Under the pieces are notes generated by a model that worked only from the letters and a program-made list of their open reading frames with translations, made no database searches and was not told where the DNA came from. The position numbers were made by a program, and so were the translations under genes. A stretch of DNA of 64,000 nucleotides, taken from the NCBI RefSeq assembly GCF_003364265.1, contig NZ_NXLW01000003.1:102703-166702 (forward strand), in the 5' to 3' direction. Position 1 is the first letter of the stretch; each line of letters begins with the position of its first letter. Source of the stretch: Helicobacter aurati (GTDB taxonomy: Bacteria > Campylobacterota > Campylobacteria > Campylobacterales > Helicobacteraceae). Below are positions 17,191 to 26,958 of this stretch, piece after piece.

Positions 17191-17817
17191 ATGTTTAGTG
17201 GATTAATTCGACAATTTGCACGCGTTAGAAATTATCGCAATAATATCTTATGTTTAGAGTCTCCTCTATTCCCGAGTTTAGGCGATAGTATTGCAATAAA
17301 TGGTGCATGTCTTACAGCTATCGAAACGCAAAAAGATTATTTTTGTGTAGAGATCAGTAAAGAAACTGCACAGAGCATTGCCATCGAAAATTTAATAGGG
17401 CTTGTACATATTGAACCTGCATTACAATTTAGCGATGGATTACATGGGCATATTGTTCAAGGGCATATAGATTCAATAGGTTTAATTATCAAAAAAGAAA
17501 CAATAAGCAATCAAACTATTTTTCATGTCCAAGCAGATTCTAAAACATTAGAACTTATGATTAATAAGGGAAGTGTATGTGTTGATGGAGTAAGCCTTAC
17601 AATTAACTATGTGTGTGATAAATATTTTGAGTTAGTTGTTATTCCGCATACAATGCAAACAACACTTTTCCATGCCTATCAAACAGGCAGAAGAGTGAAC
17701 ATTGAAACAGATATTATTGTTCGCTCATTGTTTTCCCTTATGCAAAAACACATAGCCAACAAGCAGCACAACAATATCACACAAGCAATATTTGATAGTA
17801 TCACACTAGGATACTAA
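17191..17817 (+). CDS. ribE: Riboflavin synthase alpha subunit
   Basis: Dismutates two 6,7-dimethyl-8-ribityllumazine molecules to riboflavin. The 208-residue protein shows the tandem lumazine-binding barrels: MFSGLIRQFARV at the start (normally MFTGLV), INGACLTAIE in the first repeat, GHIVQGHIDSIG, and VDGVSLTINYV in the second repeat (about residue 130), followed by VIPHTMQTT and NIETDIIVRSL. The ribosome binding site is poor. The 173 bp upstream contain only the hairpin described. Single gene, with 235 bp of AT-rich sequence before azlD. Confidence 0.93.
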   Translation: MFSGLIRQFARVRNYRNNILCLESPLFPSLGDSIAINGACLTAIETQKDYFCVEISKETAQSIAIENLIGLVHIEPALQFSDGLHGHIVQGHIDSIGLIIKKETISNQTIFHVQADSKTLELMINKGSVCVDGVSLTINYVCDKYFELVVIPHTMQTTLFHAYQTGRRVNIETDIIVRSLFSLMQKHIANKQHNNITQAIFDSITLGY

Positions 17818-18052
17818 AATAAATTTTTGTCAATGAATAAAAACTCTCTTGTGAAATATTAGAATCACAAAAATTGAAGAGCATGCTCCTAAAATAAAAA
17901 ATATTCGTATGCAATCAGTGTGCCATATCTTTCTTAAATATTTCTTAAATTCACTATATCAATGCTTATCGATAACATTTCAAAATACTCTTCTCTAACA
18001 TCGTATTGTCAGAATTCATTGTAAAATAGCGATATATTTCAGGGGGAGTGAT

Positions 18053-18373
18053 ATGGAAATTTACATATATATTGCTATTATAGCCTTGTCTACTGCTTTT
18101 ACACGTTTTGTGCCTTTTATAGTTTTCTATAAATACATTCCGAAAATAGTTTCTATTTTAGGTATAATCCTGCCTCCAAGTCTTATTGCTATGATATTTA
18201 TATATGCGTGTAAGGACATTGTTTTACGCTTTCCTGATTTGCATGAAATAGATCTTTGTAATATTGTGGGCATTATTTTTGCATTAACTATACATAGTAT
18301 TTTCAAAAATATTTTACTTAGCATTATTGGTAGCACGATTTTTGTTGTAATACTGCAAAGTGAAATCTTCTAA
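18053..18373 (+). CDS. azlD: AzlD-like branched-chain amino acid transport small subunit
   Basis: A 106-residue membrane protein with four hydrophobic segments and the AzlD pattern: AFTRFVPFIVF near the start, then LPPSLIAMIFIYACKD and a C-terminal pair of helices. AzlD works with AzlC in branched-chain amino acid export. An unusually strong GGGGGAG ribosome binding site precedes the ATG. Its stop overlaps the next gene's start (TAATG), coupling their translation. The likely partner azlC is at 7708-8466 on the opposite strand rather than next door. Confidence 0.8.
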   Translation: MEIYIYIAIIALSTAFTRFVPFIVFYKYIPKIVSILGIILPPSLIAMIFIYACKDIVLRFPDLHEIDLCNIVGIIFALTIHSIFKNILLSIIGSTIFVVILQSEIF

Positions 18374-19050
18374 TGTTTGCCTATCTAATTACTTCAAGAG
18401 AGTATTATGGTAATCTTGACAACATAGATTTATTACATTTCAGACAAAAATTACATTATGCACACAATAAGATGACGCAATTTAACAAACAATCTCTTCC
18501 TATTAAACTTAAATTTGCTTCTTTGCGCTATCACAATGCTATTTGCGATCGACAACCCCTTAGCCGTAAAGAATGGGATTTAATTGAAATTTTTCTATCA
18601 ATGTGTAGCACGCTTGACATAACGCCGATTCTTAATTTTTCATCTAATAAACTAGCAATCCTGCAAACACTCTATGAGCAAGAAAAATTTGTAGGTATTC
18701 ATCTAAAGGAATCAGATATGCCGCTCCTAGAGACAGGGATATTATTTAAGATTCTGCCATTAGAAACCATTAAAGCTTGCTCTGCGCCCATTATTTACAG
18801 TGCACATAACCTTGCCAACGCGCAAAAGGCTATTGGGCTAGGTAGTAATTTTGTAACACTTAGTCCAATTTTCTATGAGAAAAATGGCAACAAGGCTTTG
18901 GGTACAACGACATTACAGAAAATAAACAACAAACTCAAACAACATATCATTGCGCTTGGGGGTATCACTACTGATACAAGAATTTCAGAAATACAACAAT
19001 GTGGAATTGCTGGATTTGCAAGCATAAGCTATTTTTTAGAAGAATCTTAA
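18373..19050 (+). CDS. Thiamine-phosphate synthase family protein (ThiE/TenI-like)
   Basis: TIM-barrel protein of the ThiE/TenI family, 225 residues, coupled to azlD by a TAATG overlap. Family features are FVGIHLKESDMPLLE (about residues 112-126, the substrate loop), YSAHNLANAQKAIGLGSNFVTLSPIF (in parts, 140-170, phosphate-binding), KALGTTTL, and IALGGITTD near the C-terminus. It lacks the typical N-terminal DP.... motif of true ThiE and begins with MFAYLITSREYYGN, so it may be a TenI-type protein rather than a dedicated thiamine-phosphate synthase. The coupling to a transporter subunit is probably incidental. Confidence 0.75.
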   Translation: MFAYLITSREYYGNLDNIDLLHFRQKLHYAHNKMTQFNKQSLPIKLKFASLRYHNAICDRQPLSRKEWDLIEIFLSMCSTLDITPILNFSSNKLAILQTLYEQEKFVGIHLKESDMPLLETGILFKILPLETIKACSAPIIYSAHNLANAQKAIGLGSNFVTLSPIFYEKNGNKALGTTTLQKINNKLKQHIIALGGITTDTRISEIQQCGIAGFASISYFLEES

Positions 19051-19322
19051 TAATCCATTTCCAATAATATTGCCAAATGCTGCTGTATTATAGATGATCA
19101 AATGTCTAAATAATAATTCTCATAGCACCTCAATAAATGGAACAATTCGCCTATTGTTTTTCATAAACACTTAAAACACTCTACTGCCTTTCTCAATGCA
19201 AATAAACTAAGGTAAACAATGTATCACGTCTTATCAAAGACTCGAGTTTAGCTATACGTCTTATTCATAAACGTCATAAAAGTTAAGACACTAAATTAAT
19301 ATATAACAGACAATCATCTAAA

Positions 19323-19772
19323 CTATAAGTGCTCTAATCCCTCTATTTCAGAATCCGCACAAAGAAACACAGACTTTGTATTATCGTCATTCGCTCTAAG
19401 TACTGCTCTAAGAAAAATATCTGCTTCATTGAGATTTGAAAAAATCGTTATTGTATCTGCAAAAGTCATAACCTCATAAAGATTCGAAAAAACGCCCATC
19501 TTTTCCATGGTTGTCTCAAACCCGCTTACATTATTTTTAAATTGCCTTTCTTCAGAATCAAGTTTTCTCATAGTAAGTTTGTAAAGATAGAATTTATGCA
19601 CCACGCCCTGGGTAGAACGTACATCAAATCTACCGCCTGCTTTTGGCAAAATGATATTTGTTCCATAAAACTCATTAGCACTTGCCACTAATTCATCAGC
19701 TTTTACCACAGAAAAAACCATAGGTAAATCTACAAAGAAATCTGATTTGTTATCATTGTTTTTGATAGCCAT
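19323..19772 (-). CDS. Uncharacterised 149-residue protein
   Basis: I do not recognise this protein. It is soluble, has no signal peptide or membrane segment, and is of mixed charge. The ATG follows a good AGGAG site, and codon use looks like its neighbours, so it is likely a real gene. Segments worth noting are FYGTNIILPKAGGRFDVRST (in part) near residue 40-55 and FADTITIFSNLNEADIFLRAV near 103-123, suggesting an alpha/beta fold. It stands alone between thiE-like and the divergent 20199 gene, with long AT-rich gaps (about 270 and 426 bp) on both sides, so it probably has its own promoter. Confidence 0.7.
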   Translation of the reverse strand: MAIKNNDNKSDFFVDLPMVFSVVKADELVASANEFYGTNIILPKAGGRFDVRSTQGVVHKFYLYKLTMRKLDSEERQFKNNVSGFETTMEKMGVFSNLYEVMTFADTITIFSNLNEADIFLRAVLRANDDNTKSVFLCADSEIEGLEHL

Positions 19773-20198
19773 AGCACTCTCCTGAATCTTATGCGTAACT
19801 TTTTAGTAAAATCAAAACAAACTGCCAATATTGAGAATCATATCAATAGATAAAATAACTTCAGTTCTAACGTTATTGCAACTATGATTGTTTCAATGCC
19901 CATAAAATACAACGCAATTATACATTAATTTTACATAAAGAATATGGCAATAATCAAAAACTTACTAACACAACAAGCTAAAATCGATGAGACTGGAAAA
20001 TGGGAATATAAGGAATATAATATAGTTTGCTCTTAAAGGCTTAAAAAAGCAATTTCGTTATTTTGCCTACAATCCATAATTGTACATAGTAAATATAAAT
20101 ATTTCTTTTGAAAATCTATCAGTAAAATATCAAAATAAGTCAAAACAAAGTTATAATTAGTAGGTATATCGCATCAACATTTATTGGAGAAAAAGAAT
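19773..20198 (+). other. Intergenic region between two unknown divergent genes, with one 30-codon ORF
   Basis: No standard gene. A short ORF at 19944-20036 (30 codons, ATG to TAA, with AAAG upstream) encodes a plausible polar peptide containing KWEYKEYNIVCS, but nothing supports it beyond being open; it may be a gene relic. The rest is very AT-rich and must carry the promoters of the genes on either side. Confidence 0.4.
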
Positions 20199-21320
20199 AT
20201 GACAATAAAGTTACTGTGTCTTTCTGCTGCAGCCACAAGTCCTTTTGCAAAAGCATTCCTAGAGTATATGTCAAAAAATGGTCAAATCGAATATGATTTT
20301 GCTGAAATCGAACCTCATATTCTCGCAAATCCAAAATTTCCATTAAGCAAATTACTTTCTCATTTTTGTTCCACGACTCCAGATTTTATCATGTCATTTG
20401 ACGGACATTATCGCTATATGAAAACCGAACCAAGTATTCCATTTATCGAAATGAGCAATTCTATTGCAGGTCCAACAAGACATAACAGACCTTTCGTTAA
20501 AACGCCAGTAGAGTGGGAAAAAAAGGTAGTTAAAGTTGAACCGCAATGGTATAGCAAGATATTGCCTCTCGAAGAACAAACTATTTATCAAATGGTTGAC
20601 TCATATCGTTATGTTTATTTGCGCACTCTAGTGTCAACTTATAAAACAAATCCGCCAAAAACAGAACCGTCTGTCGCCTTTTATCTTCCTGATTGGAATA
20701 CTCACACAGATGACATCTTACAGAGTGCTTACCGTTATCTGGATTTTTGTCGTGACGTACAATGCGGTTTATATATTGGGCTTTCAAAAGCCGTACTTGA
20801 TTCTAAAGACACAAGTTTAGAATCAAAATACAAAATAAAACGTAAAAGTATTGACATTACATTGAAAATCTTACATGATGAAATCAATAAATTTAACAAA
20901 GAGTATCAAGAAGATGGACTTGTAGCACGTATTGAAAATAACCTCAATTGGCATCTCGCTCTATTACAACACGACATTAAATTATTATCTATCGAACCTA
21001 GCAGCACAACATGGCTAGAAGCCCTCTATCTTTTAAAAACAAAAGAAGTAGTTTGCAATAAAAAAGAAATGGCTTGTAACAAAATACGTTTAGTTCTTGC
21101 TAATGGACAGAGGTTTCCAGGAACAGATGATTTTGACAATGAGTTACGAGAAGTAGAAAAATACTTTAAAGAAAACCTTATGAGAAAAGACAGACATTCT
21201 ACATTGGGGCAGATATTTACAACAACAGACAGATTTTATCATTTCTTGGGATTCCAAGAAAATTTTGCATTAAGCATGGATTTCGATAAAATCGCTAGCT
21301 TATACCCAAAACAAAATTAA
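20199..21320 (+). CDS. Uncharacterised 373-residue cytoplasmic protein
   Basis: No family is recognised. A TTG at 20184 extends the frame, but the ATG at 20199 has a TTGGAGA site at good spacing and is preferred. The protein begins MTIKLLCLSAAATSPFAKAF, a hydrophobic beta strand and loop reminiscent of nucleotide- or sugar-binding folds but without a Walker motif; it is not a convincing signal peptide. The rest is mainly helical and charged, with PDFIMSFDGHYRYMK near 67-81 and WNTHTDDILQSAYRYLDFC near 167-185. It ends 104 bp before tRNA-Asn. Codon use is like neighbouring genes. Confidence 0.7.
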   Translation: MTIKLLCLSAAATSPFAKAFLEYMSKNGQIEYDFAEIEPHILANPKFPLSKLLSHFCSTTPDFIMSFDGHYRYMKTEPSIPFIEMSNSIAGPTRHNRPFVKTPVEWEKKVVKVEPQWYSKILPLEEQTIYQMVDSYRYVYLRTLVSTYKTNPPKTEPSVAFYLPDWNTHTDDILQSAYRYLDFCRDVQCGLYIGLSKAVLDSKDTSLESKYKIKRKSIDITLKILHDEINKFNKEYQEDGLVARIENNLNWHLALLQHDIKLLSIEPSSTTWLEALYLLKTKEVVCNKKEMACNKIRLVLANGQRFPGTDDFDNELREVEKYFKENLMRKDRHSTLGQIFTTTDRFYHFLGFQENFALSMDFDKIASLYPKQN

Positions 21321-21424
21321 TAGTCGCACTCAACAATCTATTATTTTTTATTAACCTAGAATCAAAGTGCATAAAGCACTTGATTGTAAATGAAATTTCT
21401 CTTATAATTATGCTCTTTAAATAT

Positions 21425-21499
21425 TCCGGATTAGCTCAGCGGTAGAGTAGGTGGCTGTTAACCACTTGGTCGCAGGTTCGAATCCTGCATCCGGAGCCA
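21425..21499 (+). tRNA. tRNA-Asn (anticodon GUU)
   Basis: A 75-base cloverleaf: acceptor TCCGGAT/ATCCGGA, D arm GCTCAGCGGTAGAGT, anticodon arm with loop CTGTTAA and anticodon GTT at 21457-21459, T arm CGCAGGTTCGAATCCTGC, discriminator G and encoded CCA. Confidence 0.97.
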
Positions 21500-21705
21500 C
21501 TTCATTTTCCTCCTTTTATCTATTAAATTTAAAATATAATCAAACCATTATGCGTTATCTATAATGGGGTAGCGCCGCGCGAATTAATTACGGCTCATTT
21601 CATTGAAAAAGTCTCGATAATTCTATCTTTTACACTCTATAAATATTACAATAAAGAATAAATCATTAAAGTTAAACACACAACAACTCTATAATAAGGA
21701 AAAAT

Positions 21706-22521
21706 ATGAAAGTTTCTCAAAATTTTTTTACTCTTGACTGGGAGAAAACTAAAGCAGCAATTTTGCGAAATGTAGGCAATATCTGTTATCTACACCCCAT
21801 AGAAGAACTTGATATTGTGCAAGAAACTGACTTATTGGGGTTGCAGACAGAAATAACAAGATTGGATTCTAACACCTTCGCTTTTTTAACAGGCAAACCA
21901 GCCTGTAACGCGCTTTTATGGGGTGCTAGAGGTTGCGGGAAAAGCTCTGTAGTCAAAGCCGTCTTAAGTAAATATCTTGCAGAATCACCTTTGCGAATCC
22001 TTGAAATCGAGGGCAAAGATATTGCAATGTTTCCTATTATCATGGACTTTTTACGTCCCTACAAACAATATTCCTTTATTATTTTTTGTGATGATTTGGC
22101 TTTTTCACTTAACGATTATTCATATCGCAGTCTGAAAAGCTCGCTAGAGGGTTCATTTGAGAAAAAACCTTGTAATATACTTATCTATGCGACATCAAAT
22201 CTTCGCCGTATTATACAAGAAGACACTTCACAGAATCAGGAATATACTCATGAAATACTCTCTCTTAGTGATAGATTTCCCTTAAGTATAGGATTCTACA
22301 CGTTTGGCACAACAGAATATCTCACAGTGTTAGAATTTATTATCCTAAAAAGCTTTCAAGAAACAAATAAGAGAGGAGCAAAAGCCAAAGCAAAAAAGCT
22401 ATTTGAAACCATACAACAAGACGCTATCAATTTTGCTACACAAGCAGGCAATAAAAGTCCTCGAACTGCGCATGAATTTTGGAATCTCTACAAAAATCAA
22501 AAGAAATCTAATCATTGCTAG
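21706..22521 (+). CDS. DUF815-family AAA+ ATPase
   Basis: P-loop ATPase of the DUF815 family, 271 residues. Visible motifs are LWGARGCGKSSVVKAVL (Walker A, about residues 69-85), FIIFCDDLAF (Walker B, about 124-133), YRSLKSSLEGSF, and ILIYATSNLRRI (sensor 1), followed by DRFPLSIGFY (arginine region) and a C-terminal helical lid. The family is widespread but has no agreed function. The ATG has an ATAAGGAAA site. It is flanked by two tRNA genes, tRNA-Asn upstream and a CAU tRNA on the other strand downstream. Confidence 0.85.
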   Translation: MKVSQNFFTLDWEKTKAAILRNVGNICYLHPIEELDIVQETDLLGLQTEITRLDSNTFAFLTGKPACNALLWGARGCGKSSVVKAVLSKYLAESPLRILEIEGKDIAMFPIIMDFLRPYKQYSFIIFCDDLAFSLNDYSYRSLKSSLEGSFEKKPCNILIYATSNLRRIIQEDTSQNQEYTHEILSLSDRFPLSIGFYTFGTTEYLTVLEFIILKSFQETNKRGAKAKAKKLFETIQQDAINFATQAGNKSPRTAHEFWNLYKNQKKSNHC

Positions 22522-22553
22522 AAAATAAGTAAGAAATACAATAGTGAAAGAAG

Positions 22554-22630
22554 TGGTGGATCTTGTAGGACTTGAACCTACGACCACTCGGTTATGAGCC
22601 GAGCGCTCTAACCAACTGAGCTAAAGATCC
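22554..22630 (-). tRNA. tRNA with anticodon CAU (elongator Met or Ile2)
   Basis: A 77-base cloverleaf on the minus strand: acceptor GGATCTT/AAGATCC, D arm TAGCTCAGTTGGTTAGAGC, anticodon loop CTCATAA, T arm CGTAGGTTCAAGTCCTACA, discriminator A and encoded CCA. The acceptor stem pairs fully, so it is not initiator tRNA. CAU may read AUG or, when lysidine-modified, AUA; I cannot separate these by eye. Confidence 0.93.
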
Positions 22631-22806
22631 TCATTGGAATTAAAAGATAAGAATTATACTTTAAAAAGACAAATAAAGACTACTATTTGTATCAAACTAA
22701 GTAACTTTAATACATGTGTTGTATCTTGAAATCAGTAAAACCATCTATGAAGTGTCTTGTTATGAGGCTTAATTGCGTTGACTTAATTGCAAATCTAACA
22801 AACACA

Positions 22807-24882
22807 CTAATTTATAACCTCTTGTGTGTTATCACTTATTTTAGCTATATCATAGTCTCCCTCTTTCAATAGCTCTGCTTCAAAGAGAAAAACAGAAGGT
22901 TTATAATGTCTCTGCTCGCGCATATCTTGTAAAGCAAAAGATAAATAAAGCAAATCCTTTGCGCGCGTACAAGCTACATAAAAAAGTCTGCGCTCCTCTT
23001 CTATACTCCCACCTTTGGAAACAAGTTTATGATTCGGAAATCTCCCATCCATCAAATCCACCAAAAACACACAAGAAAATTCTAAGCCCTTACTCGCATG
23101 AACACTAAGAAGGTTAACGCCTGCGCCCTCGCCCATTTCACTACTTCCTAACACCATAGCATTTAAGAATCCTTGCAAATCTTTATAGTTTTTTGAAATA
23201 TTATGCAAAATCGCAAGTTTAGAATCAATCCTTTTTTTTGTAGATTCTAAAAGCAATGTGTCAACTTTCCCTTCTTTGTCTTTAGCGCGTTCTTTAAGGA
23301 GCGTTTGCAAATATTTTTGATAAAAATGAGAATCTATAAGATTACTTAAAAGTAGAGAAGGATTATAAGTCGTGCAATTTCGCTGATACGCAACAAAAAA
23401 GTCATTCAAAAAGACCGCCGCCTCTTTGGTGATTCTATAATGCTCTAAAAGTGGATGAGAACGAAAATCTGGGTGTAGGATAGAATCGAATCGACTTCTT
23501 TCTTCTTTGCGGAAAAATTCATCAAAAAGCCCGACACCGCTATTATTCGCGCGCATGCGATAGCATTCTTTTTGCTTATTTGGTTGTAGCAATCCCTTTT
23601 TACAATCTCCATCGCCTACTATCATGAGTGCTTCAAACAAATCTTTCGCTATAGAATTTCCAATACCCTTTGCATGACTGAAAATATGGATATAGCTCAT
23701 CATGTCCTTTGTATTTGCCAAGACGCCACACAAACAAAGCAGAAATTCTATTTCTTTGCTATCAAAAAAACTTGTGCTTCCCTTACGTTTGCTATTGATA
23801 TTAAGAGCTCTAAGTCCAGCTTGGATTCCGTCAGCACTTGCATTATTGCGATAAATAATGGCTATGGAATCATAGGCAACCCCTCTATGGTGCAACTTTT
23901 GAATCTGCCTAGCAATGCCACTATACTGCGCAAACAAATCATTATATTGTAGAAGCACAGGAGTATGTGCATGCCCCGTTTTGACTACCTCAAGAACTTT
24001 AGGGTAAATTCTAGGATTATTAGAGATAACCTTATTGGCAAGCTGCAAAATATATCGCGTGGAACGGTAGTTCTTACTTAAAGAAAAAACTTTCGCGTTA
24101 GCATAATTTTGCATGAAATTGGTGATAATCTTAATATCTGCCCCATTAAAAGCATAGATACTTTGATCATAGTCTCCCACACAAAAAAGGCTCTTTGGAT
24201 TAATAGTGCGCAAAAGAGAATCTTGCAAAGGATTAGTATCTTGATATTCATCACAAAGCACCTCAATATAAGGAATAGAATCATCGTCTGCTAATTGCTT
24301 TAGTTCTTCACGATAGAGAATCAATAAATCATTATAATCCACATAGCCATAGCTTCTCTTAAGCTTATTAAATTCAGCAAAAATATCCTCATAAATCTCT
24401 ATAAACTCTAATTGCTCAACATTCTTTTGTTGCAACCAATCACGATAACTTCCATTCACTGTGGTGTTATGGAAAAGTCCATAGGATTCATAAAGGTATT
24501 GATAAGAATAAGGCATTTTATCTCTGCCAAAGAATCGTCTCTCATAAATACTTTTAAAAAGTATTTTTAACTCCCTGTGTTGTTTGAGTACAATAGGCTT
24601 GCATGCCTTAAGATAACGATAAGCTACGCTATGAAAAGTCCCTGATTCTATTTTATCTGCGACATCTTTACCAAACATCGTTGCCACTCGCGTAATCATT
24701 TCATTAGCAGCCTTATTCGTAAATGTAAGCAATAGAATCTGTTCCGGGCGAATATCTTGCTGCAACAAATGCGCTATACGGCCGACTATAGTTGAAGTTT
24801 TGCCTGTGCCTGCACTTGCGATAACAAGGTTGTAGCCCAAGGGCGCATTGCACGCAAGCTGTTGTTCATGATTGAGATTCAT
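22807..24882 (-). CDS. UvrD/Rep-type superfamily 1 DNA helicase
   Basis: ATP-dependent 3'-5' DNA helicase of the UvrD/Rep/PcrA group, acting in repair or replication restart. The 691-residue protein has all SF1A motifs: IASAGTGKTSTIVGR (I), LLTFTNKAANEM (Ia), LCDEYQDTN (II), GDYDQSIYAFNGAD (III), LSKNYRST (IV), LSVHASKGLEF (V) and RRLFYVACTRAKD (VI). A longer frame starts at 24930, but the ATG at 24882 has a GAGG site and gives the family-typical MNLNHEQQLA start. H. pylori has two such helicases (uvrD and rep); which one this is cannot be told here. Confidence 0.92.
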   Translation of the reverse strand: MNLNHEQQLACNAPLGYNLVIASAGTGKTSTIVGRIAHLLQQDIRPEQILLLTFTNKAANEMITRVATMFGKDVADKIESGTFHSVAYRYLKACKPIVLKQHRELKILFKSIYERRFFGRDKMPYSYQYLYESYGLFHNTTVNGSYRDWLQQKNVEQLEFIEIYEDIFAEFNKLKRSYGYVDYNDLLILYREELKQLADDDSIPYIEVLCDEYQDTNPLQDSLLRTINPKSLFCVGDYDQSIYAFNGADIKIITNFMQNYANAKVFSLSKNYRSTRYILQLANKVISNNPRIYPKVLEVVKTGHAHTPVLLQYNDLFAQYSGIARQIQKLHHRGVAYDSIAIIYRNNASADGIQAGLRALNINSKRKGSTSFFDSKEIEFLLCLCGVLANTKDMMSYIHIFSHAKGIGNSIAKDLFEALMIVGDGDCKKGLLQPNKQKECYRMRANNSGVGLFDEFFRKEERSRFDSILHPDFRSHPLLEHYRITKEAAVFLNDFFVAYQRNCTTYNPSLLLSNLIDSHFYQKYLQTLLKERAKDKEGKVDTLLLESTKKRIDSKLAILHNISKNYKDLQGFLNAMVLGSSEMGEGAGVNLLSVHASKGLEFSCVFLVDLMDGRFPNHKLVSKGGSIEEERRLFYVACTRAKDLLYLSFALQDMREQRHYKPSVFLFEAELLKEGDYDIAKISDNTQEVIN

Positions 24883-25180
24883 AGCCGCCTCATTGAAGAA
24901 ATAACTTATAATTGTAACAAAATAGCACAAACGCTATCTTATGCCTTTCAATCACCCCATAAGAATCCGCTTATTACAAATTCCTAGCATTTCTAGCAGC
25001 CTTGCATAACATCTTTTAAGTGTCACTAAGAAATTAGATTCCAATGTTTGCAAGATTTTTAGAAATTATTTATTTTTTGCTTGAATAAATCGCAAGATTC
25101 TTTCAAGGATTAAGGAAACACTGCCTAGCAAATTCATTTGTCAATCAATTATCTATTTCAATCCAAATCAAGAAGAAATT

Positions 25181-26958
25181 ATGCAAGATGCAAATATTTT
25201 TATTAAAGAACACATTAAAGTAATTGACGTAATCTTAGTTGCCCCAAATATTCCAGAGAAAAAGCTCAATAACGTAATTAAGGCATTTGAATGCGAAGAT
25301 TGCATGAAATCTATCTTAGCCTTGTATGATAATACGCTTTTTGGCTCTGCTAAAGAAGGTTTAGTTTTTACGGGTGAAAAGATGGTTTTCAAGTCTAGCA
25401 GTCGACAAGCCAAAGGGTTCTTCAATGGATAAAAATTTCCTTAAAGATGAGGGCAATGCATTGCTAGTGCAAAAGCATCAATTGAATCAGGCTGGAAATA
25501 AGCTTGCCGAAGTTAATAATGTGCTTGATTCCCTTTTGGAGAAGCAAAAAAAGACGTTGCCAATCTTGATAAGCTCATGCAAGATATGGATTTGATGCTA
25601 GCAAATATAGACTATGATGGGCGCTATTGGCTATCAGAAGAGGAAGAGCAAACGCATCTTGTAGCCTGCAAGCAGAGTTAGATTCTACAGCAGATAAAAC
25701 AAACTTTACTATTTCCCTTGTTAAAGAGCTAGATAGTGTAGAATTTAACGAAACAATGAGCTTTAGCGACTATGTTGCTTCTTTTGAATCTTACGCGCAA
25801 AGAAATGGGCTAGATTTAAGCAAAGAACCATTTGATAGCTTAATGAGCAAAACAGAACAAATTGCATTGCAGAAAAGAATCCAAGAGAATTTACCTACAA
25901 AAATGCGTAATGTGATGAATATGATTATCTCATAGCGGGCACTTGTGGTGTGATTGGAGGGGTTATTGATATTGTCTTTGTTGGTGCTCCCAATACTATA
26001 AAAAACCCAAATAATAGTAAGCTAGGAAACTTTACCGATAAAATGGCACAAGGCTACGGAGAAGCTTGCAAGATTGTGCGGCTGGGAAGGCGAAGGCACA
26101 AAAAGCACGATTGGATTTTTGGAGAATAAATTTAGAGTAAATTATGAGCAAACAACAACAAACGGTAAAAATGGCACAGATGGCAAAGTTGCTAATCTTA
26201 ACACAAAAAATCATCGCCTCAAAAGTTTAGGACATTCGCCTGATTTAATCGGACTATTCTTTTTGATTCTGAATCAATTCACAAATACATCGAGTTTTCT
26301 TAGTAATGGGCAGCTTATTACAATTGAGACAGAAGAGTCACAGATTAACCTGCAAGGTGGAAATTTCATTGCAAAAATCTTTTGTGGCTTTGTGAATTGG
26401 CTTGGACATCTTATGTCGGATTGGACGGGCTCTAGTGGCGCACAAGGGAGAGGGAGTGGGATTTTGATACCCTTTTATAATCTTTTTCAGCTTTGTAATT
26501 TTGGGAGATTCGGAGAAAAGGGACAAGAAACATTTGCAGTTATTACAAGCAAAGTCTTTGAACAAGGCTATGATTTTCGGCATGGAATGGTGATGGCGAT
26601 TCCTGTTGTTGTTACGTAGTTATTGATTCGCTTGATGTATGTTATAAGAGCTAGATTTATCAATGGCAAGGATTGGAACGATTGCGTGCCAAAGAGTAGT
26701 ATTCCAGAATTACGTAGAATGCTCTTGGTTGGGCATGGCACACTTTGCGCAATAGATGGTATTGATGCAGCCGTGCGCAGTGGAAATCCAATTGCAAATC
26801 CTGTGCAATTCTTGCTAAGAACAAATCTGATTGCATGGGCGAATTTTGGACAATTAGCGTTGAGAGAAGTTTATGCTTGGTGGAATGCAGGCAAAATAGA
26901 CACAAAAGCACTTGATGATTATTTGGACAAAGACTTAAAGGCAATGATAAGAAAATAA
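25181..26958 (+). pseudogene. Decayed accessory gene, broken by several frameshifts and a stop
   Basis: Five open segments on the same strand join into what looks like one original protein of about 590 residues. Segment 1 (25181-25432) starts with a good AGAAGAAATT site and contains ILALYDNTLFGSAKEGLVFTG, a bacterial PH-like pattern in my judgement. A frameshift leads to a coiled region (25428-25595), another to VANLDKLMQDMDLM, another to 25660-25935 and another to DYLIAGTCGVIGGVIDIVFV (hydrophobic) up to about 26128. The rest (26074-26958) is one frame interrupted by a TAG at 26617-26619. Homologous intact proteins probably exist in other Helicobacter, but I cannot name the family. Confidence 0.7.
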
